From positions 248,001 through 312,000 of the forward strand of contig NZ_BJDM01000001.1 of assembly GCF_005405145.1 (NCBI RefSeq): a stretch of DNA of 64,000 nt, read 5' to 3'. This document shows positions 47,356-55,811 of this stretch, piece by piece. A program made the translations under genes and the position numbers. The notes beneath the pieces were generated by a model. It worked only from the letters and a program-made list of their open reading frames with translations, had not been told where the DNA came from and did not search any database. This DNA comes from Paucilactobacillus kaifaensis (GTDB lineage Bacteria > Bacillota > Bacilli > Lactobacillales > Lactobacillaceae). The first letter of the stretch is position 1, and each line of letters starts with the position of its first letter.

Positions 47356-47948
47356 AATCAGGATGTTACGTTTTGATAAAATAACTATTCTCTTCTTTCT
47401 CTATAAGCCTGATATATATCATACTACAAATGTGGCGAAAGAATAAAATGCGCAAAAAATTATGAATTCACTGAAAAGTGTTAAGTTATTGAGCTATTCG
47501 TCTATTTAATAAATAGAAGTTCAATAAATATTAATATAATTACCGAAATTTTTATGAAGGGTAACAAAATCAGAATAATTTAAATTATTGATATATCAGA
47601 AACTTTATTCAATCCATCTAGTAATACAACAATTGCAATAATAGTGATACGGTCGGTTAAAAGGGTAAATGAATGGATAAAAAGATAGTCTAAGATAAGT
47701 AATAAATATATTGTGAAAATAAATTCTTTCTAAAGTAAATTTTTTAAGTTTATACACAACTCGTCAGCTTATATTTTAAGTTTGACGAGTTTTTAGACTG
47801 ATATGTTTAATGTAATAGTTTGCTGGTAAAACAATGAGGTGGTGTAATTATTTTAATTGAGTAAAAAGCGAGCATTGTAAATAATTATGAGGTTAAGCAA
47901 CAAGATTATATATGTGAATAAATTAATTTAAACATCGCCTGTTGCCAA
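47356..47948. other. AT-rich gap
   Basis: I see no gene in it. The notable item is a terminator-like hairpin at 47757-47797 with no obvious upstream gene. Confidence 0.5.
47757..47797 (+). terminator. orphan terminator-like hairpin
   Basis: AACTCGTCA and TGACGAGTT, 16 nt apart, are followed by TTTAG. No gene lies directly upstream on this strand. Confidence 0.5.
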
Positions 47949-47962
47949 TGAAAACGATTACA
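47949..47962 (+). promoter_or_regulatory. cre site upstream of GPH permease
   Basis: TGAAAACGATTACA fits the cre consensus TGNAANCGNTNNCA at every fixed position. It lies 91 nt before the permease start. Confidence 0.75.
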
Positions 47963-48052
47963 GTTATACTGACTTACATAAATTACTTTTAGCAAATGAT
48001 TTTGCAAAACCGAATTGTGTTACTTAAAATTTATGTAGTGAGGTGCTCTAGA

Positions 48053-49525
48053 TTGAAAAAATACTTAGCTTATGCGTTTGGTACATTTGGTCATGATGCG
48101 TTTTATAATACACTCAGTATTTACTTTATGATGTTTTTGACTAGTCAATTATTTACTAATTCTTCTGACGAAAAGATGGTAGGGATTGTTACCGCCTTGG
48201 TTGTTATTATCAGAGTTGGTGAAATTATGTTTGATCCGATGATTGGCGGTGTAGTTGACAACACAAATACCAAATGGGGTAAATTTAGACCATGGATTTT
48301 AGTAGGATCAGTAGTGGCTTCCGTGGGACTTATTTTTTTGTTTTCTGATTATTTTGGGTTGGCTTGGAGTAACCCGATAATTTATTTGGTTGCGTTAGCG
48401 TTAACGTTCTTAGTAATTGATGTTTTCTACTCATTCAGTGATATTGCGCTTTGGTCAATGCTGCCAGCTGTTAGTATTGATACAAAAGTTCGAACTAAAT
48501 TTGGAACCGCTTCCCGACTTGGTTCTACTTTAGGGGCACAGATTGTTATTGTTATTATTACACCAGCAATTATGTTATTTTCCCATGTTTTTTCTAAAGT
48601 TCCATTTGGACAGCAAACACGTGCTGGTTGGATGGGTTATGTTGCTATTGTGGCGTTGCTATGTGTTGGCGGAGCCGTGATTACATGTTTGAATATTAAA
48701 GAACAGCACAATTTAATTCGTTCGAATGTCAAGCACACAACTTTATCTGACATATTTAAAGCAATTGTGCACAATAGCCAGCTGCTATGGATAGCAGCTT
48801 CATATTTCTTATTTGCATTTAGTTATGTTGTTACGAATTCCTTATTGATGTACTACTTTAGATATCGTCTCGGTAATGCAGGAGCATATACATGGGTTGG
48901 TGTAATTACCTGTATTCTTGGAGTTGTTTCGGTTTCACTTTTCCCAGCACTGGAGTCATTAATTCATCGTAAAGCTATCTATATTGGTGGGATTGCTTTT
49001 ATGTTGATTGGATATCTTATTTTCTTATTTGCAGGTCAAAACTTGGCGTTAGTATTAGTTGCAGTCTCGTTCTATTTCTTTCCATACCCACTTATTTTCT
49101 TAGCCACATTGATGACGATTACTGATAGTGTTGAATATGGTCAATTAGTAAATGGTGTGCGAAATGAATCAGTAACACTATCGGTCCGACCTTTAATCGA
49201 TAAATTGGCTGGTGCCGCTTCAAATGGAATTGTGGGATTGGTTGCTGTAGCTGTTGGAATGACTGGTAATGCTAAACCGTCAGATATTAGTTCTGCTGGG
49301 GTTTTCCAATTTAATACATTTATGTTTTATATTCCGATCGTTTTACTGGTGATTGCTGCACTAATTTTCTTGAGTAAAGTTACTCTGACAGAAGCAAGGC
49401 ATGAGGAAATTGTTAAAGAACTTAAACATAAATTAGAACAAGATAAGCATTCTATTCAAATAGATTCAAGCAATGATACCAGTGATAATTATAAAGACAC
49501 TAGTGCGCAGGCCACTACCAAATAG
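48053..49525 (+). CDS. GPH-family sugar/polyol symporter
   Basis: The 490-residue protein has 12 membrane segments and the glycoside-pentoside-hexuronide cation symporter marks YAFGTFGHDAFYN, DPMIGGVVDNTNTKWGKFRPW and SDIALWSMLPA. It is in the XylP/MelB family. TTG 48053 with GAGGTG is the start; the longer frame from 47996 reads over the promoter. A Ser/Asp-rich tail ends the protein. It shares the locus with a ROK repressor and pentitol enzymes. Confidence 0.88.
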   Translation: MKKYLAYAFGTFGHDAFYNTLSIYFMMFLTSQLFTNSSDEKMVGIVTALVVIIRVGEIMFDPMIGGVVDNTNTKWGKFRPWILVGSVVASVGLIFLFSDYFGLAWSNPIIYLVALALTFLVIDVFYSFSDIALWSMLPAVSIDTKVRTKFGTASRLGSTLGAQIVIVIITPAIMLFSHVFSKVPFGQQTRAGWMGYVAIVALLCVGGAVITCLNIKEQHNLIRSNVKHTTLSDIFKAIVHNSQLLWIAASYFLFAFSYVVTNSLLMYYFRYRLGNAGAYTWVGVITCILGVVSVSLFPALESLIHRKAIYIGGIAFMLIGYLIFLFAGQNLALVLVAVSFYFFPYPLIFLATLMTITDSVEYGQLVNGVRNESVTLSVRPLIDKLAGAASNGIVGLVAVAVGMTGNAKPSDISSAGVFQFNTFMFYIPIVLLVIAALIFLSKVTLTEARHEEIVKELKHKLEQDKHSIQIDSSNDTSDNYKDTSAQATTK

Positions 49526-49540
49526 CATTGATGATTTAAC

Positions 49541-49584
49541 AAACACCCTTAAACTATTTCAACTAAACAGTTTAAGGGTGTTTT
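49541..49584. terminator. bidirectional terminator
   Basis: The stem AACACCCTTAAACT/AGTTTAAGGGTGTT with a TTTT tail lies between the permease gene and the converging ROK gene. Confidence 0.82.
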
Positions 49585-49591
49585 AGATTTG

Positions 49592-50716
49592 TTAAATATT
49601 ATCAATTGCTTCTTCAATTTTAGGTAGGCCAGCACCAATTGCAACAGCGTAATCGGTGACCTTGCCGAGTACTAAATAATTGTGATCATCCGGAAACGCA
49701 GTGATTTTTCTTGTTCGCTCAGCAAGATCATTAATTGTGCTTTGATCAATATAACGGACAATTTCGCCAGCAATTACAATTGGGTTATCAACAAACATAT
49801 GTAAATTATTAATTGCATCAGCAAGGTAATCTAAATATGTTTGCCAACGAGCCATGGTGTCTGCATCATTTTGAGACAGTCGATTAAAAAAAGCAGTTGC
49901 AGATTCGTTATCAACCAATAGCGAGCTAAGTGAACAATAGGTTTCGATGCATCCTTTTTTGCCGCAGTAGCATGGACGACCACGATGTGAATCAAGCGTA
50001 ACATGTTCCATCGTCCCGCTACGACCATTTTGGCCGCTATAAATTTGACCTGCAACCATAATTGAAGTTCCAAGATGTTCTCCAATTGACAAATAAATTG
50101 CATCTTGGTTCGATTGTTCCTGATTTTGTTCAGCAACTGCAACACAGTCAGCATCGTGATAAAAGGTGATGTCATAATCCAAATATGCTTTAAAATCTTC
50201 GACACTTAAGCCGGTGCAATTAAGGATTTTACCATAAAGAATGGTTTGCCCATCATTTGAAACTAACCCTTGAATTCCAATCCCGATTCCGGCAATTTGT
50301 TCTCGACTTAATTTTTGTTCTTTAATAAATTTATTGATCCATTCGCCAAACTGTTTAAAATAGGATTCTTGCCGGTTAAACATTAGCGATAATCGAGAAG
50401 TGTCGATCAAATTACCATGGGTATTAATCAATACGATTGTTGCATGATCAAAAAATATTTCAACGCCTAAACTAACAATTGCAGTTGGATTAATGGAATA
50501 AGCCGTTGCACGGCGACCCATTTGAGATTCAAATTTGCCATTCTTTTTGATTAATCCATACTGTAACAAATCTTGTAGATTAGTGCTGACGGTTGGCAAA
50601 CTCAATTGAAGTTGTTCAGCAATCAATTGCTTTGATAATTTATCGTTTGTGTACAGCAGTTTATAAATTGCTGAATAATTGGATTGCTTAATAGCTTGCA
50701 TATTGCTAATTGCCAT
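49592..50716 (-). CDS. ROK-family repressor (XylR/NagC type)
   Basis: The 374-residue regulator has an N-terminal winged helix (about 1-70, with LIAEQLQLSLPTVSTNLQDL) and a ROK sugar-kinase-like domain with GVEIFFDHATIVLI, LSIGEHLGTSIM and the zinc motif CYCGKKGCIE. ATG 50716 has GGAGGATAT upstream; the longer frame crosses the promoter region. It is divergent from the SDR-kinase operon and probably represses it and the permease. Confidence 0.88.
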   Translation of the reverse strand: MAISNMQAIKQSNYSAIYKLLYTNDKLSKQLIAEQLQLSLPTVSTNLQDLLQYGLIKKNGKFESQMGRRATAYSINPTAIVSLGVEIFFDHATIVLINTHGNLIDTSRLSLMFNRQESYFKQFGEWINKFIKEQKLSREQIAGIGIGIQGLVSNDGQTILYGKILNCTGLSVEDFKAYLDYDITFYHDADCVAVAEQNQEQSNQDAIYLSIGEHLGTSIMVAGQIYSGQNGRSGTMEHVTLDSHRGRPCYCGKKGCIETYCSLSSLLVDNESATAFFNRLSQNDADTMARWQTYLDYLADAINNLHMFVDNPIVIAGEIVRYIDQSTINDLAERTRKITAFPDDHNYLVLGKVTDYAVAIGAGLPKIEEAIDNI

Positions 50717-50787
50717 ATTATATCCTCCCATAAAAAACTTATACGATAACAATACCATTGGAAAAATAACAGCGCAAACAAATTTTA

Positions 50788-50801
50788 TAAAAGCGTTTTC
50801 A
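50788..50801. promoter_or_regulatory. cre-like site upstream of SDR promoter
   Basis: TAAAAGCGTTTTCA fits cre with one mismatch and ends 8 nt before the -35 box of the operon. Confidence 0.6.
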
Positions 50802-50809
50802 AAAAGTTG

Positions 50810-50838
50810 TTGACATTTTGAAACGGGCGCTGTATTGT
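50810..50838 (+). promoter_or_regulatory. promoter of SDR-kinase operon
   Basis: TTGACA and TATTGT are separated by 17 nt. Confidence 0.8.
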
Positions 50839-50858
50839 AAAGGTGCATTAAGTAAAGT

Positions 50859-50886
50859 CATTTTATTAAATGTATTTTAATAAATG
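50859..50886. promoter_or_regulatory. operator-like palindrome
   Basis: CATTTTATTAAA and TTTTAATAAATG are arranged as an imperfect palindrome around TGTA, about 20 nt after the -10 box. It is well placed for the ROK repressor. Confidence 0.5.
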
Positions 50887-50942
50887 CAAATAACGTTGAT
50901 ATAACACGTGGTATCAGCACTAATTACAGGAGGATTTATTTT

Positions 50943-51719
50943 ATGGGTATTTTAGACAGAATGAGCTTAAAAGGCAAAAAGATCTATGTTACTGGTGGAG
51001 CGCAAGGATTAGGTAAAGCGATGGCTACTGGCGTTGCCGAAGCCGGTGCGGATGTTGCCATTGTCGATATTAATGGGGACAAAGCGCAACAAGCTGCTGA
51101 AGAAATTGCTAAAGCAACTGGACAAAAAGTGATCTCAGTAAAAACTGATGTTACTAACCCGGAACAAGTCCAAAATATGGTTGATACAGTTGTTGATAAA
51201 CTAGGTGGACTGGATGCTGTCTTTAATAACGCCGGAATGTGTTTAAATATTCCAGCTGAAGAAATGTCATTTGAAGATTGGTTAAAAGTAGTCAACTTAA
51301 ATCTTAATTCAATCTTCTTATGCTCAACGGCTGCTGGTCGTTATATGATTAAGCAGGGTCATGGATCAATTATTAATACAGCTTCAATGTCTGCTCATAT
51401 TGTTAATCGACCACAGCCACAATGTTCATATAACGCAACCAAGGCGGGTGTTATTCAATTATCAAAATCATTGGCTATTGAATGGGCTAAAAAAGGTGTT
51501 CGTGTTAATACAATCAGTCCTGGTTACATGGGAACAGACTTAACTCTTAGCTCACCTGATCTAAAACCATTAATTAAGACTTGGAATGACTGGGCTCCAC
51601 TGGGTCGATTAGGTAAACCAGACGAACTTCAAGGGATTGCAGTTTATCTTGCAGGTGATACAAGTAGCTTCTCAACTGGTGATGATTATCTAGTTGATGG
51701 TGCATTTACCGCTTGGTAA
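50943..51719 (+). CDS. short-chain dehydrogenase, probable pentitol dehydrogenase
   Basis: The 258-residue NAD(P)-dependent SDR has TGGAQGLGKAMA at the cofactor site, NNAG, catalytic Ser in NTASMSA and YNATK. It resembles arabinitol/sorbitol/xylulose-reductase-like SDRs. Next to an FGGY pentulose-type kinase, it probably oxidises a pentitol to a ketopentose. GGAGG precedes the ATG. Confidence 0.85.
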   Translation: MGILDRMSLKGKKIYVTGGAQGLGKAMATGVAEAGADVAIVDINGDKAQQAAEEIAKATGQKVISVKTDVTNPEQVQNMVDTVVDKLGGLDAVFNNAGMCLNIPAEEMSFEDWLKVVNLNLNSIFLCSTAAGRYMIKQGHGSIINTASMSAHIVNRPQPQCSYNATKAGVIQLSKSLAIEWAKKGVRVNTISPGYMGTDLTLSSPDLKPLIKTWNDWAPLGRLGKPDELQGIAVYLAGDTSSFSTGDDYLVDGAFTAW

Positions 51720-51746
51720 AAATTAGCAAATAGAGAGGTTATTCCG

Positions 51747-53288
51747 ATGAAATATTTAATTGGAACTGATATTGGTACATCAGGGACCAAGAGTATCTTG
51801 ATGGATACTACTGGAAAATTATTAGCTCAAGACTTGGAAGAATATGATGTTTTAACGCCAAAACCACTATGGGCAGAGCAATGGCCAAATGTCTGGTTAG
51901 ATGGTGTTAAAAATTCAATCCGTGAGGTTGTTAAAAAAAGCGGCATAGATGCTAAAGACATAGCTGGTGTTGGAATTAGTGGATTGTATGGTGGCTCTGG
52001 CATTCCAGTTGATGAAAATATGGAGCCTGTTCGGCCAGACTTAATTTGGATGGACCGACGAGCCGCTAAAGAGACTGAATGGGTGAAACAAAATGTCGAT
52101 TTAGATCGACTATCTGAGATAACTGGGAATGATGTTGTTGATCCATATTACGGATATACAAAAGTATTGTGGATTAAGAATCATGAACCAGAAAACTGGC
52201 AGAAAACAAAACTATTTTTACCACCAAATAATTATGTTATCTACAAGCTGACTGGCGAGGTTTCCATCGACTATTCAGCTGCTGGTAATATCGGCGGTTT
52301 CTATGACATCAACAAGGGCGCATGGTCTCGAGAAATGATGGATGCCATGGGTGTACCGATGGACAAGATGCCACAAAAATTTGTAGATGCAACTGAAATT
52401 GCAGGCTATTTAACGGATGAAGTAGCTAGTGATTTAGGCCTAGCACCACATACCCCAGTAATTGCTGGTGGTGTTGATGTTGGGGCGGCAAATATTGGCA
52501 TGGGGGTTCTTGAACCGGGAAGGTATGTTGCTGCTATTGGCTCATCGATGAATGCTGCATTAGTCAGTGATAAACCAATCAAGGGTAAAGGCTTAATTGT
52601 TTGGCCCTATCCATATAAATCGCGTGATTTGGTTTATAATTTTAGTGGTTCAGCAACCGCTGGAGCAATCACAAAATGGTTTAGAGATAACTTTGCTGGT
52701 CTCGAAGTTGAGGCTCAGAAAAATGGCGGCGATAATGCTTATGTGGCATTAGGAAAAGAATCTGACAAATTACCAGCCGGAAGTGAGGGCTTGGTGGTCT
52801 TGCCATACTTCATGGGTGAACGAGCACCAATTTGGAATTCTGATGCTAAAGGAACTATTTTTGGCTTATCTTTAGTCCACACAAAAGCACATGTTTATCA
52901 TGCTTTTCAAGAAGCTGTTTGCTATGCTTTGCGGCACAGTATTGAAAGTACAGGTGAAAACCTAGGTGACTACATTGTCATTGCCGGTGGTGTTACTCAA
53001 TCTCCAGCTTGGGTACAAATGTTTGCTGATGTTACTGGTTATGCAGTTCGAACACCAGTTGAAAATGCAGAAGCTAACTTAGGGGATGTGATGTTAGCTG
53101 GAATTGCAACTGACACTTTAACGGTTGATCAAGTGCAACAATGGCAGGTTCTTGGTGACAAGGTTGAACCGAATCCAAAGAACCATGAAGTTTATAATCA
53201 GTACTATCGTTTGTACCGCAAACTGTATACTGATTTAGGAACAGATATGAAAGAATTATCTAAGATTTCGGGAATTCAAGAATCATAA
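51747..53288 (+). CDS. FGGY-family carbohydrate kinase (xylulokinase-like)
   Basis: The 513-residue kinase has GTDIGTSGTKSILMD at the N-terminus, the substrate region WAEQWPNVWLD and IWMDRRAAKE, catalytic GGVDVGAANIGMG and the second FGGY stretch YVIAGGVTQSP-like. It follows the SDR by 27 nt. The pair would convert a pentitol to a pentulose 5-phosphate for the phosphoketolase route. Confidence 0.87.
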   Translation: MKYLIGTDIGTSGTKSILMDTTGKLLAQDLEEYDVLTPKPLWAEQWPNVWLDGVKNSIREVVKKSGIDAKDIAGVGISGLYGGSGIPVDENMEPVRPDLIWMDRRAAKETEWVKQNVDLDRLSEITGNDVVDPYYGYTKVLWIKNHEPENWQKTKLFLPPNNYVIYKLTGEVSIDYSAAGNIGGFYDINKGAWSREMMDAMGVPMDKMPQKFVDATEIAGYLTDEVASDLGLAPHTPVIAGGVDVGAANIGMGVLEPGRYVAAIGSSMNAALVSDKPIKGKGLIVWPYPYKSRDLVYNFSGSATAGAITKWFRDNFAGLEVEAQKNGGDNAYVALGKESDKLPAGSEGLVVLPYFMGERAPIWNSDAKGTIFGLSLVHTKAHVYHAFQEAVCYALRHSIESTGENLGDYIVIAGGVTQSPAWVQMFADVTGYAVRTPVENAEANLGDVMLAGIATDTLTVDQVQQWQVLGDKVEPNPKNHEVYNQYYRLYRKLYTDLGTDMKELSKISGIQES

Positions 53289-53417
53289 AAAGTGTGAACA
53301 GAGGTGGGCTGACGACGTCGTAGGTTAAGTAGTAATTATCGATTAATAAATTAGTTTGTGATTTATTGATTGGTAATTACTACTTAACCTTAGATAACTA
53401 CCTCTGTGAGTACGTCT
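53289..53417 (+). repeat. long-hairpin intergenic element F
   Basis: It starts directly after the kinase stop with AAAGTGTGAACAGAGG and ends CCTCTGTGAGTACGTCT. The core GGTTAAGTAGTAATTATC pairs with its complement. Ends are slightly diverged from the family. Confidence 0.75.
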
Positions 53418-53478
53418 AGTAAAGTCAAAATCAGGTTCACAACTCAATTAATATTTCCAAAATATTAGTTTTAAAAAG

Positions 53479-53527
53479 TGAGGAAAAAGGCAGCTTAGAA
53501 TCTAAACGCCTTTCACCTCATTTTTTT
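53479..53527 (+). terminator. terminator after element F
   Basis: TGAGG and AAGGC pair with GCCTT and CCTCA, and TTTTTTT follows. Confidence 0.75.
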
Positions 53528-53611
53528 GTTTAAGCCAATCTAATAGCATTTTACGGCCCGAAACCCTACAATGATGGTGAAGTGTATTTTATTTAAAGGC
53601 GGTGAACTAAA

Positions 53612-54106
53612 ATGATAGATAGTTTTAAATATCCCGATACCAAGGCCTATGAATATGTGGTGGCGGCGCTAGCAGCAAAGGGTGTTACCTACAAAGAAAT
53701 TGCTAAAATTACGTATGAACTGCAACAACAATTCTTACCTGACATTGAGCTTAAAGAATATGAAGAGGCAACCATTGATGTAATGCATAAACGCGAATTA
53801 CTAAACAACGTAATGGTTAGCCTGTACTTAGACAAGATGGCGACCGAACATAAGCTTGATGAACCGTTGCAATCAATTGTGGCACATGATGCTGGTGTGT
53901 TCGGGGTTGATGAAACATTGGCCTTACAAATCGCCAATATTTACGGCTCAATCGGGGTTACCAATTATGGGCATGTAGATCGAGTCAAACCAGGTATTAT
54001 TGGCAAATTAGATCGCGATAGAGACTCAGTTAATACATTTATTGACGATGTGGTTGGTGGTATCGCAGCGGCGGTAGCCGGTAAGTTAGCGCATAAATAT
54101 AGTTAA
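53612..54106 (+). CDS. PgpA-family phosphatidylglycerophosphatase-like protein
   Basis: The 164-residue protein resembles YutG/PgpA-like proteins of Firmicutes: LAAKGVTYKEIAKITYELQ near the N-terminus and IDDVVGGIAAAVAGKLAHK at the C-terminus. It lacks obvious membrane segments. AAAGGCGG precedes the ATG. Function is from the family only. Confidence 0.78.
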   Translation: MIDSFKYPDTKAYEYVVAALAAKGVTYKEIAKITYELQQQFLPDIELKEYEEATIDVMHKRELLNNVMVSLYLDKMATEHKLDEPLQSIVAHDAGVFGVDETLALQIANIYGSIGVTNYGHVDRVKPGIIGKLDRDRDSVNTFIDDVVGGIAAAVAGKLAHKYS

Positions 54107-54149
54107 AGTACCCATATCTTAAATATGTCAATTCTAAAAATCCTTACAT

Positions 54150-54178
54150 TTGCCTTACTTAATTCAATTGATTATAAT
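54150..54178 (+). promoter_or_regulatory. promoter of mazEF
   Basis: TTGCCT and a perfect TATAAT are separated by 17 nt, 26 nt before the antitoxin start. Confidence 0.75.
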
Positions 54179-54204
54179 GTAATAAAAAAGTAAGGAGAAA
54201 GTTT

Positions 54205-54462
54205 ATGACTGAGAAAAACGTATCTGCTACGGTAACTTCAAAAAACCAGGTGACAATTCCAAAGACGGTACGAGATGTTTTAGATATTAGAGAACATGAT
54301 AAGATTGTATTTGTTTTAAGTGAAAATGGTGAAGTAATTGTAAAACGTGAACAAGCAAAAGATATCTGGGAGCTCGCTAGAGAACAGGTCGCACAGTATG
54401 GCAGTATCAATACTTCAGAAATGGATTGGGGTCCAGATGTGGGTAACGAGGTTATTGATTAA
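54205..54462 (+). CDS. MazE-type (AbrB fold) antitoxin
   Basis: The 85-residue protein has a SpoVT-AbrB DNA-binding domain (TVTSKNQVTIPKTVRDVLD) followed by an acidic tail that likely blocks the toxin. It overlaps the toxin gene by 1 nt. It would autorepress the operon. Confidence 0.9.
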   Translation: MTEKNVSATVTSKNQVTIPKTVRDVLDIREHDKIVFVLSENGEVIVKREQAKDIWELAREQVAQYGSINTSEMDWGPDVGNEVID

Positions 54463-54812
54463 TGATTAGTCAAGGTGATATTTTATATCTTGATCTCGAT
54501 CCAGCTAAAGGAAATGAGACTAAAAAAATTAGACCATGTGTAGTGGTTAGTAATGACCAATATAATCAAATTTTTAATACTGTCATTGTAGTTCCAATTT
54601 CATCATCAGATAAATATAAGCAAAGAAAGTATTTAACTTCACCATTTTTTATCGATGTCAGAACAAAAAATAATGTTGTTGACGGAACTATCTTACTGCA
54701 ACATTTACGATCGGTTGACCCAGTGGCCAGAACTACTAGTCAGTCTCCCGTTGATCAGTTAGAAAACAGTGTGATCCAAGAAATTTCAACCAATTTAGCA
54801 CAATATTTTTAA
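54462..54812 (+). CDS. MazF/PemK-type endoribonuclease toxin
   Basis: The 116-residue protein has QGDILYLDLDPAKGNETKKIRPCVVVS and VVPISSSDKY, the marks of PemK/MazF mRNA interferases, and LLQHLRSVD near the C-terminus. Coupled to the antitoxin. Confidence 0.93.
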   Translation: MISQGDILYLDLDPAKGNETKKIRPCVVVSNDQYNQIFNTVIVVPISSSDKYKQRKYLTSPFFIDVRTKNNVVDGTILLQHLRSVDPVARTTSQSPVDQLENSVIQEISTNLAQYF

Positions 54813-54816
54813 GTAC

Positions 54817-54846
54817 TTGCACTCCCACATCGTTTTAAGGTAAAAT
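54817..54846 (+). promoter_or_regulatory. promoter of tRNA-Thr
   Basis: TTGCAC and TAAAAT are 18 nt apart, 22 nt before the tRNA. Confidence 0.55.
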
Positions 54847-54868
54847 ACTAGTTGTTCTTTTGATATTT

Positions 54869-54942
54869 GCCTGCGTAGCATAGCTGGTTAATGCACCCGA
54901 CTAGTAACCGGGAGATCGTATGTTCGAGTCACACCGCAGGCA
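54869..54942 (+). tRNA. tRNA-Thr (anticodon AGT)
   Basis: A 74-nt cloverleaf with acceptor GCCTGCG/CGCAGGC, D-stem GCAT/ATGC and anticodon loop CTAGTAA. The anticodon AGT has A at position 34. CCA is not encoded. Confidence 0.9.
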
Positions 54943-54953
54943 TAAAGTTGCTG

Positions 54954-55009
54954 AATACGCCTTCCTAAGCTATGATGTAGATAATCATAGCTTAGGGAGG
55001 CGTATTTTG
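54954..55009 (+). terminator. long hairpin after tRNA-Thr overlapping the ybjQ ribosome binding site
   Basis: TACGCCTTCCTAAGCTATGA pairs over 21 bp with its complement, followed by TTTTG. The 3' arm contains GGGAGG, which is the ribosome binding site of the next gene. Confidence 0.8.
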
Positions 55010-55339
55010 ATGGCACAAAAACAAATATTAGTAACTACGACAGAGAATATTCCAAATCAAAAGTTCGAAATTATTGGAGAAGTCTTTGGACTCACAACTC
55101 AATCAAAAAATATCGTTCGCAATATCGGTGCAGGTTTAAAAAATCTTGTGGGTGGCGAAATCAAGGATTATACCCAAATGATGATTGAATCGCGTGACAT
55201 TGCGATTGATCGGTTGCGTAACAATGCAATTGAAATGGGCGCAGATGCAGTGGTTATGATGCGCTTTGACTCCGGGGCAATTAGTACTGACATGCAGTCC
55301 GTTGCAGCTTATGGTACTGCCGTTAAATTTATTGATTAA
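55010..55339 (+). CDS. UPF0145 (YbjQ) family protein
   Basis: The 109-residue protein has the family pattern [32 protein letters not shown] and [12 protein letters not shown]. The family has a heavy-metal-binding-like fold of unknown role. ATG 55010 lies 9 nt after GGGAGG inside a hairpin. Confidence 0.88.
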   Translation: MAQKQILVTTTENIPNQKFEIIGEVFGLTTQSKNIVRNIGAGLKNLVGGEIKDYTQMMIESRDIAIDRLRNNAIEMGADAVVMMRFDSGAISTDMQSVAAYGTAVKFID

Positions 55340-55350
55340 GGGTAATTTAA

Positions 55351-55744
55351 ATGAAAATTACAAATGTAACTGCGGCTGATTATGATGAAATTGATATGGT
55401 GATTCACGCAGCGTTCGAAAATACTGAGCACGGCTATCATCAAGAAGCAGAAATTGTTCATGCAATTCGAACAGAGAGTTCATTTAATCAGCAATTAGAG
55501 GTCGTGGCGCGAAGAGATGGTCTCGTTGTTGGTCACGCCATGTTATCTGAAATTAAAGTAGTTGGGTCTAATTTAACTTGGTATATAATATTATCCACGC
55601 TTTGGTTATCAGCCAGCTAGCAACTTTGGAATTAGGGCACCATTTAAGGCTGATGATAACGTAGTCATGATTAAAGAATTAGCTGAAAATAGTTTGGCTG
55701 ACATCCAGGGGACAATTGAATATAGTCAGGCATTTAACGTCTAA
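55351..55744 (+). pseudogene. GNAT acetyltransferase, internally deleted and frameshifted
   Basis: The N-terminal part (89 codons) reads like a YhbS-type GNAT up to EIKVVGSN. The C-terminal part follows in another frame as YPRFGYQPASNFGIRAPF and on to QAFNV. About 70 residues with the acetyl-CoA loop are missing, so the gene is dead. Confidence 0.8.
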
Positions 55745-55748
55745 CTAA

Positions 55749-55787
55749 AAAAGATTGCGGCTAATTAGCCTGCAATCTTTATTTGAT
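55749..55787. terminator. bidirectional terminator
   Basis: The stem AAAGATTGC.GGC/GCC.GCAATCTTT has A- and T-rich flanks and serves also the converging DegV gene. Confidence 0.7.
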
Positions 55788-55811
55788 TTAATTGAATAAT
55801 GGCAATTTTAA

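Noticed and set aside
54920-55009. Extension of ybjQ into tRNA-Thr
   Set aside because: The frame reads through the tRNA and its terminator hairpin.
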